Below, in pieces: positions 24,791-32,093 of a DNA stretch of 38,748 nucleotides. Within the stretch, counting starts at the first letter, position 1, and every line of letters starts with the position of its first letter. Under the pieces are notes generated by a model. That model ran no database searches. It had not been told where the DNA came from and saw only the letters and a list, made by a program, of their open reading frames with translations. Source of the DNA: an uncultured Christensenellaceae bacterium (lineage in GTDB: Bacteria > Bacillota > Clostridia > Christensenellales > Borkfalkiaceae); the NCBI GenBank assembly GCA_910587625.1, contig CAJUMW010000016.1:1-38748 (forward strand). The letters are read 5' to 3'. The position numbers were made by a program, and so were the translations under genes.

Positions 24791-25467
24791 TTTCGCACCA
24801 CCCACGGCAAGCTATCTTGCCTGAACTTATCTCCCATAATTACGCGCAGGCTTTCTTTCATAAATACGTTGATTTTGAAATGGTCCGCAAGCATCACTAT
24901 GTCGTCTATCCACTCTTTCTTCGGGATAACCTTACCCTTTCTGTTTCCTGTTTCCGCTCCTATAATTACTGTTCTCGTGGTAACAATAGCGTCGCTCATA
25001 TCGAGATGTTCGAGGATAGGCTCTACGCTCAAAAAGTCGGTTATTTCCTTATTCTCCACAAGAGCATTTACCTGACTTTGGGTTGTAACCGATTTTCCGA
25101 TGAACAGCCGCAACGGTTCGTTTGATGAGAGCTGGAATTTCATAAACCTGTTAACGAGTGCGTTTACGTTGGTTTTGGTTAATGCCAAATACCAGTGCTG
25201 CGGATTTTCGTTTATCGCGGAGAGGACTCTGTGCAACCACTCGTCCTGCCACGTTCCGATGTCGCTCATACTGTCGATGAAAATACTTCTCGGCGTTTTT
25301 TCGTAGAACTGTCGCAATCTATCCGCAAAAAACTGTGGATGCTTCCAGTCGTTTACAAACTTAAAGCGTTTGTTGAGCTTTTCCGCATAGCAATATGCGC
25401 AACCGTTCGCGCATCCTACTACCGGGTTAACTGTGCAATCACACCAGTCTATTTTGGTTTCTTTCAT
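24787..25467 (-). CDS. DUF5131 (phage Gp37/Gp68) radical-SAM-like protein
   Basis: A 226-residue protein. The CX3CX2C motif (Cys19, Cys23, Cys26; CANGCAYC) is that of radical S-adenosylmethionine enzymes, which hold a 4Fe-4S cluster. WCDCTVNPVVGC precedes it and YWLALTK-like HWYLALTKT follows near 92-98, the signature of the DUF5131 or phage Gp37/Gp68 family. No substrate is known. A role in modifying nucleic acid or a host protein is conceivable but not shown. GAGG precedes the ATG. Confidence 0.88.
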   Translation of the reverse strand: MKETKIDWCDCTVNPVVGCANGCAYCYAEKLNKRFKFVNDWKHPQFFADRLRQFYEKTPRSIFIDSMSDIGTWQDEWLHRVLSAINENPQHWYLALTKTNVNALVNRFMKFQLSSNEPLRLFIGKSVTTQSQVNALVENKEITDFLSVEPILEHLDMSDAIVTTRTVIIGAETGNRKGKVIPKKEWIDDIVMLADHFKINVFMKESLRVIMGDKFRQDSLPWVVRK

Positions 25468-25751
25468 AACTTTGCCTCCTGCAATTTTTTTATGCGTTCT
25501 TCTGCACTTTCCCTGCTACTACACATTTCTACATTCCGCCTGTGTATAGTTGGCTTGATAACCTTGAACCTAAACGGGATTTCGTTTTTTATTTCAATGA
25601 TATATGGTGTAGTGTCAACCAACTGACCGCTTTCGATTTTGTCCTCGATGTCTGCAAGTCGCTTATATACTTCCGCCGCCTCTTCTTTGGTTAAGTTATG
25701 AGCTTTGTAGTCAAACGCGCTTGTTAAATTATGCAATGTTAGCCTTTCCAT
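25464..25751 (-). CDS. Hypothetical phage protein
   Basis: A 95-residue protein. GGGAG precedes the ATG at 25751; a longer frame has no site. The N-terminal part LTKEEAAEVYKRLADIEDKIESG resembles a short helical unit common in phage early proteins ('vykrLadyEd'). The C-terminus FRFKVIKPTIHRRNVEM is basic. It overlaps the radical-SAM-like gene by four bases. Function unknown. Confidence 0.6.
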   Translation of the reverse strand: MERLTLHNLTSAFDYKAHNLTKEEAAEVYKRLADIEDKIESGQLVDTTPYIIEIKNEIPFRFKVIKPTIHRRNVEMCSSRESAEERIKKLQEAKL

Positions 25752-25762
25752 AATGTATCTCC

Positions 25763-26221
25763 CTACGATAATTTTCTGCCGCAATTCGGACAGTATTTAG
25801 CGTGATACACCCATTCCTCTCCCGGTGCAGCTTCACGTTCCATTATGTCGCCCTCGCTTGATACTGGAACGTATGCGTCAAACTCTTCCGAGCAGTATTC
25901 GTTGAACGGTCCGCATATCGGGCAAGGCTCGTGCGACGCAAGCCTATCAGCGAGGCGTTCAATTTTCTTATGTTCTACGGTTTCGGTATTGATGCCAAAT
26001 ATATATCGTATCTGGTTGAGCATAATCTGAACGTCTGCAACTTCTTCTGCGATGTTATCAATAACCTTACTTCTTACAGCAAGGTCATCGCTGTTTCGCG
26101 TTCTACGCTCTTTGCAAAGCGCTTTTGTGAGTTCCGACATCTCTTCGATTGCCATAAGGACTTGCGCGTCGATGCCGTAGGTTTTGATTGCTTGTTTGAT
26201 GATGTCTATATCGTCCATCAC
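25763..26221 (-). CDS. MazG-like NTP pyrophosphohydrolase fused to a zinc ribbon
   Basis: A 152-residue protein. Residues 10-75 carry the all-alpha NTP pyrophosphohydrolase motif, with EEMSE at 26-30 and EEVAD at 59-63 as metal-binding acidic residues. MazG-like enzymes break down non-canonical nucleotides or alarmones. The C-terminal third has CPIC (100-103) and CPNC (144-147), a zinc ribbon that MazG proteins do not normally have. GTG or ATG start, coupled to the upstream stop by GTGA. Confidence 0.85.
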   Translation of the reverse strand: MMDDIDIIKQAIKTYGIDAQVLMAIEEMSELTKALCKERRTRNSDDLAVRSKVIDNIAEEVADVQIMLNQIRYIFGINTETVEHKKIERLADRLASHEPCPICGPFNEYCSEEFDAYVPVSSEGDIMEREAAPGEEWVYHAKYCPNCGRKLS

Positions 26222-26547
26222 TTTCTACCTCCGTTTCTTATAATTTTTATCAGTGCCGCCATTCTGTTGATTTTGGCTGGCGACATATTTACAATTCCTA
26301 CCTTGTTGCTTTCTTCAACGAGCTTGTTGTACTCTTCGATGCTTTCTTTGAGGACTTTTGCCTCGCGCTCTTCGCGGCGAGCGTCGGCTTCCATTTTTCT
26401 CATATTGCGGATTTGCCAACAACCATCTGCAATTCTATCGACCTGAATATAGTCGAGTTTGAGGAACATAGCATCAATAAGCTCTTCCTTCGTGTACTCT
26501 TTTAACTTTTTGCTCAAATACTCTTTGGTATCATCTACTCTCGCCAT
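26218..26547 (-). CDS. Hypothetical coiled-coil phage protein
   Basis: A 109-residue protein with a helical N-terminus (KEYLSKKLKEYTKEELIDAMF) and a charged central helix with alternating Arg, Glu and Lys that could form a coiled coil. The C-terminus MSPAKINRMAALIKIIRNG is basic. It overlaps the MazG-like gene by four bases. GAGGAG precedes the start. No family recognised. Confidence 0.6.
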   Translation of the reverse strand: MARVDDTKEYLSKKLKEYTKEELIDAMFLKLDYIQVDRIADGCWQIRNMRKMEADARREEREAKVLKESIEEYNKLVEESNKVGIVNMSPAKINRMAALIKIIRNGGRK

Positions 26548-26550
26548 TTC

Positions 26551-26853
26551 TTACTCCTCGCGGGCTTTCTTCTCTTCGATAGCCTTTTTATACTCGCCAA
26601 CGTGCCTTATCGTACTACTTACACATAATCTCCACTCGGTCCCGTTGAAACAGAACTGCAAGTATGTATGAATGTCGGTAGCATCGTCTGGCAACGCTTG
26701 TAAGAACTCGTCTCTTTTGTACGGATAAACCTCAAACTCGATATTCCCGCAGTCAAGATGCTTCAAGTTGTAAAATCTCTCATATCCTTTGAGGTACTCC
26801 GCGGCGAGAACCTTTACTTTGCTTGCCGCCTCTACAAATTTATCAATCGTCAT
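26551..26853 (-). CDS. Hypothetical phage protein
   Basis: A 100-residue protein with an N-terminal helix (MTIDKFVEAASKVKVLAAEYL) and a beta-rich centre containing CGNIEFEVYPYKRDEF and HTYLQFCFNGTEWRL. Its ATG follows the upstream stop directly. Function unknown; the mixed fold with a Cys pair is unremarkable for early phage genes. Confidence 0.6.
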   Translation of the reverse strand: MTIDKFVEAASKVKVLAAEYLKGYERFYNLKHLDCGNIEFEVYPYKRDEFLQALPDDATDIHTYLQFCFNGTEWRLCVSSTIRHVGEYKKAIEEKKAREE

Positions 26854-27114
26854 TTACTCTTCCTCCTTATGACGTTTTTCGTTAATTTCAAGCTGCTTCA
26901 AGATTGCCCTTCGAGTGGAATTTGTCGCGCCATCGAACTCACAGTAGATACGGACATCCGTGCAAAGGCAAGCGTCATCGAAGAGCGGGCTGTTATAGTC
27001 GATGCCGATGCTTTTACAGTAGTCGTCTACCGCTATGCTTGCATCCGCCAGCTTTCTCGCGTAATTACGCCGTCTTTCAAGCAGCTTCTCTGCATATTTA
27101 GGAATTTGCGCCAT
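26854..27114 (-). CDS. Hypothetical phage protein
   Basis: An 86-residue protein starting MAQIPKYAEKLLERRRNYA at 27114, where GGGAGG is well placed; an in-frame ATG at 27231 has none. After a basic first helix there is DDYCKSIGIDYNSPLFDDACLCTDVR with three cysteines. The end is charged (RHKEEE). It overlaps the upstream gene by 17 bp. Function unknown. Confidence 0.6.
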   Translation of the reverse strand: MAQIPKYAEKLLERRRNYARKLADASIAVDDYCKSIGIDYNSPLFDDACLCTDVRIYCEFDGATNSTRRAILKQLEINEKRHKEEE

Positions 27115-27316
27115 TGTGCTTTCCTCCCGATTTATATTTTTCAAAACAGTGCTTGCATAGTACCGTTCCGTCTTTAAGTGTGTGCATACCCGCCCACTTT
27201 GCCGCCTCTCGTTTTGAGTATACGTTTTCACTCAAACTATCGGGGCAACATTTGTTTTCTCCACACTCATCACACTCGACCATATACTGCGTAATTCTAT
27301 ACGACGTTACTGCCAT
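27098..27316 (-). CDS. Small zinc-binding phage protein
   Basis: A 72-residue protein from ATG 27316 with GGAGG upstream. Cys pairs CDEC and CKHC are separated by about 38 residues, with a further CC pair between; together they suggest one zinc site. The segment KREAAKWAGMHTLKDG is typical of small phage zinc proteins, from memory. It overlaps the methyltransferase gene by 20 bp upstream. Confidence 0.65.
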   Translation of the reverse strand: MAVTSYRITQYMVECDECGENKCCPDSLSENVYSKREAAKWAGMHTLKDGTVLCKHCFEKYKSGGKHNGANS

Positions 27317-27851
27317 TTTCTTTATCCTCCTTAAAAAATAACATCCAGTGGGTATTGCTGCGCTTGCCGGACTTATGCCCGAATACAGGCGTTTCTGCCG
27401 TGCATTTGAGAACTTCACTTACCTTGATGTCTGTTTCGTTCCATTTGAAAATCAGTACACCTTTGGGTTCAAGCACTCTGAAGCACTCCGCAAACCCTTT
27501 CGTAAGCATCTCTTTCCAGTCAGTGTACAACGCGCCGTATTTTATCTGCTGCCAACCCGTAGGCGTGTGTACTTCCGATAAACTCCCGTAAATCTCCTTG
27601 TATTTGCTTTTTCCTGTGCATCTTGTAAGATGAGGTGGGTCAAAAACAACAACCTTAAAAGACTCGTTATCAAACGGCAACTTCGTGAAGTCTGCAACAA
27701 CATCCGGCTTTATCTCAAACTCACGACCATCGCAAAGCGTTGTAGTAAGCGAACGAATATCGCAAAAAAGTACGCGAGGGTCATTCTTGTCGAAGTAGAA
27801 CATCTTGCCGCCGCAGGCAACATCCAAAATCGGCTTGTCTGTGTTAAGCAT
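27297..27851 (-). CDS. Phage class I SAM-dependent methyltransferase
   Basis: A 184-residue methyltransferase. Motif I is LDVACGG (9-15) and the catalytic motif is DPPH (71-74), typical of N6-adenine-like phage enzymes. RVLEPKGVLIFKWNE is the conserved strand-helix after the catalytic loop. No target recognition domain is visible, so the DNA or RNA target is unknown. The start overlaps the upstream gene by 8 bp, and its ribosome site is a run of nine G (27861-27869). Confidence 0.88.
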   Translation of the reverse strand: MLNTDKPILDVACGGKMFYFDKNDPRVLFCDIRSLTTTLCDGREFEIKPDVVADFTKLPFDNESFKVVVFDPPHLTRCTGKSKYKEIYGSLSEVHTPTGWQQIKYGALYTDWKEMLTKGFAECFRVLEPKGVLIFKWNETDIKVSEVLKCTAETPVFGHKSGKRSNTHWMLFFKEDKENGSNVV

Positions 27852-28038
27852 TTACTTGTACCCCCCCCCGCGTTTCAAGCTCTTTACATCCGCGTACTTC
27901 CAATACTCTCATACCGTGTTTTTCGCAGTATGCGTAATCGTGGGACATACCGATAGCGTGATAGTTTATAGGTTTGTAATAATCGCTCCACGTCTTGCGT
28001 TGGCAGTGCTTGCACTTTTCGCAATCCTTTACTTTCAT
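27844..28038 (-). CDS. Small zinc-binding phage protein
   Basis: A 64-residue protein starting MKVKDCEKCKHCQRKTWSD at 28038 with GGAGG upstream. Cysteines 6, 9 and 12, a later YCEKHG and RGC make one probable zinc finger. The last residues read through the nine-G run (GGVQVNA). It overlaps the next gene upstream by four bases. Function unknown. Confidence 0.65.
   Translation of the reverse strand: MKVKDCEKCKHCQRKTWSDYYKPINYHAIGMSHDYAYCEKHGMRVLEVRGCKELETRGGVQVNA
27861..27869 (-). repeat. Nine-G homopolymer acting as ribosome site
   Basis: The minus strand has nine consecutive G, nine bases before the ATG of the methyltransferase and inside the last codons of the upstream gene. It is the only G-rich sequence near that start. 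A change of one base would alter the reading frame of the upstream gene's last residues; it is also a usual place for sequencing error. Confidence 0.75.
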
Positions 28039-28259
28039 ACTTCCACCTCCACTTTGCTTGACTCCCAGTCTGTATCGCACCAATCGATGAGTTTTTGCGT
28101 GCCAGCATCTTCGAGTTCTTTCTTTACGTCTTGTGCGGTAAAATCTTTCTCTATCGCGCCCTGACAGGTAAGCTCTTGTTTCGGCCAACCGTTCCACGCC
28201 ATAAAGTCTTCTATTGTTGCATCGTCCATAGTAAGAACGAGTGTTACTTTTACTTTCAT
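28035..28259 (-). CDS. Hypothetical small phage protein
   Basis: A 74-residue acidic protein with a beta strand start (MKVKVTLVLTMDDATIEDFMAW), then a helical EKDFTAQDVKKELEDAG and an amphipathic end. GGAGG precedes the ATG, which overlaps the upstream stop. It has the beta-helix pattern of small early phage proteins; no family recognised. Confidence 0.6.
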   Translation of the reverse strand: MKVKVTLVLTMDDATIEDFMAWNGWPKQELTCQGAIEKDFTAQDVKKELEDAGTQKLIDWCDTDWESSKVEVEV

Positions 28260-28681
28260 TGCGCCTCCTCCGTTTTGTTTTCTTGAATGAGCTTTTTGAG
28301 TTCATCTATGATGATGCTGGACCACACCATCCCAGCCGACAATCCTTCCTTGTAGGTTGCCTTCTCTATTATGCCGATAGCTTTTGCGAGGGCTTCGTTG
28401 GCCGCATCTTTGCGAACGGCAGACAGTCTTGTTTCTTTCGGCGGACATTGTTCGTAGATTTTGTTGCCGTCGAACAACTCTTCCTCTATCGCCTCTTTGA
28501 TAGATTTAACTATATCGCTTACGGTAAGGTCGCGCAGTCTTTTACCGAAGGGCATCAAATTGTGCGGACCAACGCAATCATCGTTTACTGATATGTGTAG
28601 CTCCCAATCATCTCCGTCATCGAGGTAATCGTTGGGTATATAGTCTACCCTGATATGCAATTCTTCTGTTATCTGTTTCAT
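28256..28681 (-). CDS. Hypothetical phage protein
   Basis: A 141-residue protein. I chose the ATG at 28681, which overlaps the upstream TGA as ATGA; a frame start at 28699 is less likely. The first half is beta-rich with acidic residues (LDDGDDWELHISVNDDC); the second half is helical (ANEALAKAIGIIEKATYKEG). No family recognised. Confidence 0.6.
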   Translation of the reverse strand: MKQITEELHIRVDYIPNDYLDDGDDWELHISVNDDCVGPHNLMPFGKRLRDLTVSDIVKSIKEAIEEELFDGNKIYEQCPPKETRLSAVRKDAANEALAKAIGIIEKATYKEGLSAGMVWSSIIIDELKKLIQENKTEEAQ

Positions 28682-29079
28682 ACCACGTCGTACTCCCATT
28701 CGATTTTACTTCCATCCCACATAGCGCAGGCTTCGTCGCTATCGAAATAGTCAAGGCTTTTGGTAATAACCGTACTGACGTATATCTCCCCAGCTCTTAC
28801 GTTGAACTTTTTGCAAAGAGCTATGAGGTAATCCTTGCCATCTTGCTTAACCACGTCAATCACGGTGCCGCTGATAGAGCCGTATGCAACTACCTCCTGA
28901 ACCACTCCGTTTTCAATCGGACTTATTTCGATAAGCAAGGTGTACCCGCTCGGTATGTAGCGGACATTTCCGCTACTATCTATGATGTTTCCATTGTCGA
29001 GCAGGTAGTACCTTTCCATTTTCGAGCTATCGGTAACACCGTAGAGCTTCTCTGCATCTTCCGCGCTTACTTTTATCAT
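28678..29079 (-). CDS. Hypothetical phage protein
   Basis: A 133-residue protein. It has MIKVSAEDAEKLYGVTDSS, then IPSGYTLLIEISPIE and EYDVV at the end. The start is coupled to the upstream stop by AATGA. The length and beta-rich nature suggest a globular enzyme-like or inhibitor fold. No family recognised. Confidence 0.6.
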   Translation of the reverse strand: MIKVSAEDAEKLYGVTDSSKMERYYLLDNGNIIDSSGNVRYIPSGYTLLIEISPIENGVVQEVVAYGSISGTVIDVVKQDGKDYLIALCKKFNVRAGEIYVSTVITKSLDYFDSDEACAMWDGSKIEWEYDVV

Positions 29080-29843
29080 TTTTCAACCCCCTTTCTCAAC
29101 GCCTCCGCAAGTTCGTCAAGCATTTCCTGTATCGCTTCCGCATCGTTTATCAACTCCCTGATAGATGAGGGAACTCCGCGAGTGCCGCGGCTTTCTACCC
29201 ACATTTCTGCGTGTTCGTCCGCGTCGAAGTCGTTTGCGTATTCCTCCACTTCTTTTACGAAGTTTGCAGTAGGAACAGTGAATATAAAGTCCTCTCCGGC
29301 GGGCGAATACTTTTCAAGCTCCGCGTCCCCATCGTAGATATGTACCGACCAGTCGAGTTCTTCGCAAATATCGATGAGCTTTTCGGGTATTCCAACCTTT
29401 ACACCAGCGCTATGCTCCACGCAGTGCGGCTCGTAATCCCCGAAATTAAGAACCAAGATACCGTTAGGCTCAACCGTGAGCATATCTCCGTTCATCGTTA
29501 CGAGATGTACGTCTTCGTCGCGCAAGTTCTTGAAATACAGGTAGTCCGAAAACCATTTGTCGTAATAGCCCTCCGTCATATCGAGCAGTTTCTCTTCTGT
29601 GAGTTCGCCGCTTCCATCAACGAGCGGATTATAAAACAAATCCTCTTCGTACTGGAAATGCTCGTCATTGAACGCTTTTACGAACTGCTTGTAGTCGTCT
29701 ACCGTCTTGATGTCTTTAAGCGCGTCAACTACTTGTTGTCCGTGTCCCGCCCACTTACCGTCAGGGAAATACATATCCCCGTTAAATTCGGTTGAGGTCG
29801 TGATGCCATCGCCGTGGAAGACCACTATCTGTCCTCTTGTCAT
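29076..29843 (-). CDS. Hypothetical early phage protein
   Basis: A 255-residue protein. I chose the ATG at 29843, with GGAGG just upstream; the longer frame to 29921 lies inside the upstream gene. The C-terminal unit YANDFDADEHAEMWVESRG with VPSSIRELINDAEAIQEML is one I recall from many proteins in clostridial mobile elements. The rest contains a beta-rich section (HLVTMNGDMLTVEPNG). It could be an anti-defence or regulatory protein, but no test of that is possible here. Confidence 0.65.
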   Translation of the reverse strand: MTRGQIVVFHGDGITTSTEFNGDMYFPDGKWAGHGQQVVDALKDIKTVDDYKQFVKAFNDEHFQYEEDLFYNPLVDGSGELTEEKLLDMTEGYYDKWFSDYLYFKNLRDEDVHLVTMNGDMLTVEPNGILVLNFGDYEPHCVEHSAGVKVGIPEKLIDICEELDWSVHIYDGDAELEKYSPAGEDFIFTVPTANFVKEVEEYANDFDADEHAEMWVESRGTRGVPSSIRELINDAEAIQEMLDELAEALRKGVEK

Positions 29844-29866
29844 TTTGTTGTACCTCCGTACTTTTT

Positions 29867-30325
29867 TTAATGCCTGCTGTTTAACCAGTCCGCGAAGTAC
29901 GATGTATCTTCTTCGCACCACACGCGGGCAAGGTCTATGATATGATTTGCGTTTGCGGCCGACTCGCCAATGAGACGTTCAAGCTCTCTTATGAGAATTT
30001 CATCGATTTTTTCGTGCGAGAACACCATTGCAAGGAACCCGTTTATAGAAACGTCACTTCTTGCGCTACCGTCCTTTCCACACTCAATGGCGTTGTCTAC
30101 TGTCATTTCTTCGCGCAAACAATCGATGCAGATGCCGTCGTGCAAATCTTCGTGCCTGAAATACTCCCCGCACATATCGCACATTTCGGCTTCCTCGACA
30201 GAGCCGCCGCACGGACAACCCGTTATGTTCTCGTAGCATCCGCCCATATAGTCACTGACGTAGCTTCGTTCAGTGTGCAGGTCTTCTTCGGCGAGAACCG
30301 CACCACAATCTTCGCAAATAAACAT
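29867..30325 (-). CDS. Cys-rich zinc-ribbon phage protein
   Basis: A 152-residue protein. CEDCGA near the start, CPCG near 38 and the pair CDMC/CIDC near 49-69 give at least two zinc ribbons. A helical C-terminal half (EKIDEILIRELERLIGES) follows, ending DWLNSRH. GGAGG precedes the ATG. Multi-ribbon proteins of this kind can bind nucleic acid. The family is unknown. Confidence 0.65.
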   Translation of the reverse strand: MFICEDCGAVLAEEDLHTERSYVSDYMGGCYENITGCPCGGSVEEAEMCDMCGEYFRHEDLHDGICIDCLREEMTVDNAIECGKDGSARSDVSINGFLAMVFSHEKIDEILIRELERLIGESAANANHIIDLARVWCEEDTSYFADWLNSRH

Positions 30326-30371
30326 ATCGTTACCTCCAAAAGCAAAAAGCAGACGCGAGCCGCTTATGTAC

Positions 30372-30728
30372 TTACTTGTTGTTGATTGCCGCCTCTAAAT
30401 CTCCGATGCTACTTACGAGCTTTTCTTCGATTAGAAACAGCGCTTCCTGTAAATTGTTGCCGTCGTTATCTTTGACTGTCGTTGCTTCCGTGCAAAGCAG
30501 GGAGAGCAGTTGTTGTGTGCCTCGTAAACCGAGTAGAATTGCCTGTAAATCCTTCATTTGATGTCCTCCTGATATGTTTGTGGTCGCGGCCCGCGCCAGC
30601 TCTTTGTCGCCAAGAAATGGAGCGTTTTCGCCGTAGAGGATGAACATCGAGATTTGCTCCTCTGTCGGTTCGGGTACTCCGTGAAAGAGTATCAGTGATG
30701 CCCTTGCTTTCGTTCTATCCGTTGTCAT
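30372..30728 (-). CDS. Hypothetical phage protein with an internal start
   Basis: A 118-residue protein. AAGGAGG lies before its ATG at 30728. A second in-frame ATG at 30557 (MKDLQAILLGLRGTQQ) also has a strong AGGAGG, which is itself read as Ser-Gly-Gly. The product could be one long protein, two in-frame proteins of 118 and 61 residues, or a fusion of two once separate genes. The C-terminal half is helical with LEEKLV. Function unknown. Confidence 0.6.
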   Translation of the reverse strand: MTTDRTKARASLILFHGVPEPTEEQISMFILYGENAPFLGDKELARAATTNISGGHQMKDLQAILLGLRGTQQLLSLLCTEATTVKDNDGNNLQEALFLIEEKLVSSIGDLEAAINNK

Positions 30729-30738
30729 ATTGACCTCC

Positions 30739-30927
30739 TTATTTAATCCAAATCAGCATCTCGCCGTCGCGGAATGCGTGACCTGTAACTACCCAGTTCG
30801 TAAACCAGTTGTTCTCGACTACCTCTCCACAGTAACCGTCGAAGACACACTTGTTGTCGTGTCCTTCGTCGTACAGCTTAATAGGACAATCGGGAGAGAT
30901 TTCTTTCAAGTAATCTTGTAACTTCAT
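30739..30927 (-). CDS. Hypothetical small phage protein
   Basis: A 62-residue protein starting MKLQDYLKEISPDCPIKLYD with GGAGG upstream. The middle has three strands (FDGYCGEVVENNWFTNWVV). The end DGEMLIWIK is hydrophobic. Function unknown. Short beta-rich proteins like this are typical of phage early regions. Confidence 0.6.
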   Translation of the reverse strand: MKLQDYLKEISPDCPIKLYDEGHDNKCVFDGYCGEVVENNWFTNWVVTGHAFRDGEMLIWIK

Positions 30928-30943
30928 TTTCTATGTACCTCCA

Positions 30944-31321
30944 TTATTTGGCTATAATCCATCTCAATTCACGGAGCCTTGCCTGCAAGCGCTCAAGCTG
31001 CTGTCTTTTGATGCGGACGCTTGACTTCCAATATTCGTCATCCTTGCTCCATTGCTTGTAGCGTTCTAAATCTTCTTTCGTATCTTTTATCATTTCTTTA
31101 ACGTCAGCGATGTCGCGCTTGATTTGTTGGATGCGTTCTGCTTCTCTTTCTTTGCGCTCAATGGCTTCTTCGCTTTCTGGTATTGCATCGATGTTGAGCA
31201 TTTGAACGAATACTTGCTTTGTTACGCTTTCGGGAGCCGCGAGATACATTTCTTCGTAAATTCTAAATGTATCGTAGGAAACTTCCTTCCCTATCAGTTG
31301 TTCAAATTCTTGTTTCATCAT
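30944..31321 (-). CDS. Hypothetical coiled-coil phage protein, first of the operon
   Basis: A 125-residue protein from the ATG pair at 31321-31316, with GGAGG upstream. The first part (MMKQEFEQLIGKEVSYDTF) is followed by LAAPESVTKQVFVQML and then a strongly charged helix (ERKEREAERIQQIKRDIAD) likely to form a coiled coil. It is the first gene after the second early promoter. Function unknown. Confidence 0.65.
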   Translation of the reverse strand: MMKQEFEQLIGKEVSYDTFRIYEEMYLAAPESVTKQVFVQMLNIDAIPESEEAIERKEREAERIQQIKRDIADVKEMIKDTKEDLERYKQWSKDDEYWKSSVRIKRQQLERLQARLRELRWIIAK

Positions 31322-31342
31322 AGCTGGTTTACCTCCGCTTAT

Positions 31343-31428
31343 CTTGCAATCTTGCAAGTTTTATATTGTACTCTTATTATATCTTGCATAATTGTAATTG
31401 TAAATCGTTTTTAATGCCTTTTTGTGAA
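31343..31428 (-). promoter_or_regulatory. Second early promoter with two operators
   Basis: The minus strand has TTTACA (31399-31404), a 17-base spacer and TATAAT (31376-31381). One 16-bp inverted repeat (CTTGC-N6-GTAAT, 31383-31398) fills the spacer, and a second, perfect one (CTTGC-N6-GCAAG, 31343-31358) lies downstream of the start. TTTTTGTGAA (31419-31428, plus strand) lies 14 bases upstream of the -35. The same arrangement occurs at 37756-37841. Confidence 0.85.
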
Positions 31429-31488
31429 TTTTTTTATTTTTTTTTGATTTGTAACCAATATGTGAATATCAATGGCAAAAAAGAGCAT

Positions 31489-31514
31489 AAAAAAATGGAC
31501 GCTGTTAACGTCCA
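31489..31514 (-). terminator. Intrinsic terminator after the repressor gene
   Basis: TGGACG (31496-31501) and CGTCCA (31509-31514) form a perfect stem with a 7-base loop. The minus strand continues with seven T (31495-31489). It ends the first early operon and lies just upstream of the second early promoter. Confidence 0.9.
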
Positions 31515-31528
31515 CTTCTTAATAGGTG

Positions 31529-32032
31529 TTATGCGAAGTAATCTGATGCTTCTTCGCCGCCGCAATCGAGGTAGAACCTCTCGGCGTTCTCTTTGGAAAT
31601 TCTCGCAAGGCACGCGCTTTCTCCCGTCTCGAAGTAGGCAACCGTGAAGAACTGCTTTGTGGCGAAATCCTGAAACAGCTCGAACCACCCTCCGTATACT
31701 TTCGGGCTTCTGCAAAGCGAGGTGGCCTTCTCCGTATCAAACGGTATGCCTTCGACGATTTGGACTACTCTCGGTCCCGAACTTTCTTTGCGAGGTTTCA
31801 ATGCTACCTTGCTTTCCATATCGACCATCTGTATCTCATAGCCGAGGATGCCAGCAATTTTAATCCACTCCTCCGCGTCTATCGTTTTGTTTTTAAGACG
31901 GTTGGAGAAATTCTGCGAACTCCACCCCATTTTTTCCGCTACATCTTTTTTTCTTACGCCCTTAACAAGCATTGCCTGATTGAGCATTTCGCTTACGTCC
32001 ATTGTGCTACTTCCTATCGATGAATTTTTCAT
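31529..32032 (-). CDS. XRE-family transcriptional regulator
   Basis: A 167-residue frame. An N-terminal helix-turn-helix (VKGVRKKDVAEKMGWSSQNF) is followed by an unrelated C-terminal domain with EGIPFDTEKATSLCRSPKV. The start at 32032 has AAAGGAG eight bases upstream. A promoter (-35 TTGACA, -10 TATGAT) lies so close that its transcript would begin near 32028, inside this frame; such a transcript would use the ATG at 32002, which has AGGAAG upstream and gives a 157-residue protein. It is the last gene of the first early operon. It may act on its own operator (32068-32086) or on the CTTGC sites. Confidence 0.82.
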   Translation of the reverse strand: MKNSSIGSSTMDVSEMLNQAMLVKGVRKKDVAEKMGWSSQNFSNRLKNKTIDAEEWIKIAGILGYEIQMVDMESKVALKPRKESSGPRVVQIVEGIPFDTEKATSLCRSPKVYGGWFELFQDFATKQFFTVAYFETGESACLARISKENAERFYLDCGGEEASDYFA

Positions 32033-32034
32033 AT

Positions 32035-32086
32035 ATCATACTCCTTTCCGTTTAATTTGTCAACAATTTTCAGTATTACACTGAAA
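32035..32086 (-). promoter_or_regulatory. Promoter and operator of the XRE gene
   Basis: The minus strand has TTGACA (32058-32063), a 17-base spacer and TATGAT (32035-32040). A perfect palindrome TTTCAGT-N5-ACTGAAA (32068-32086) sits just upstream of the -35. It differs from the CTTGC operators, so it is a second type of control site, probably autoregulatory. Confidence 0.7.
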
Positions 32087-32093
32087 CATTTAT

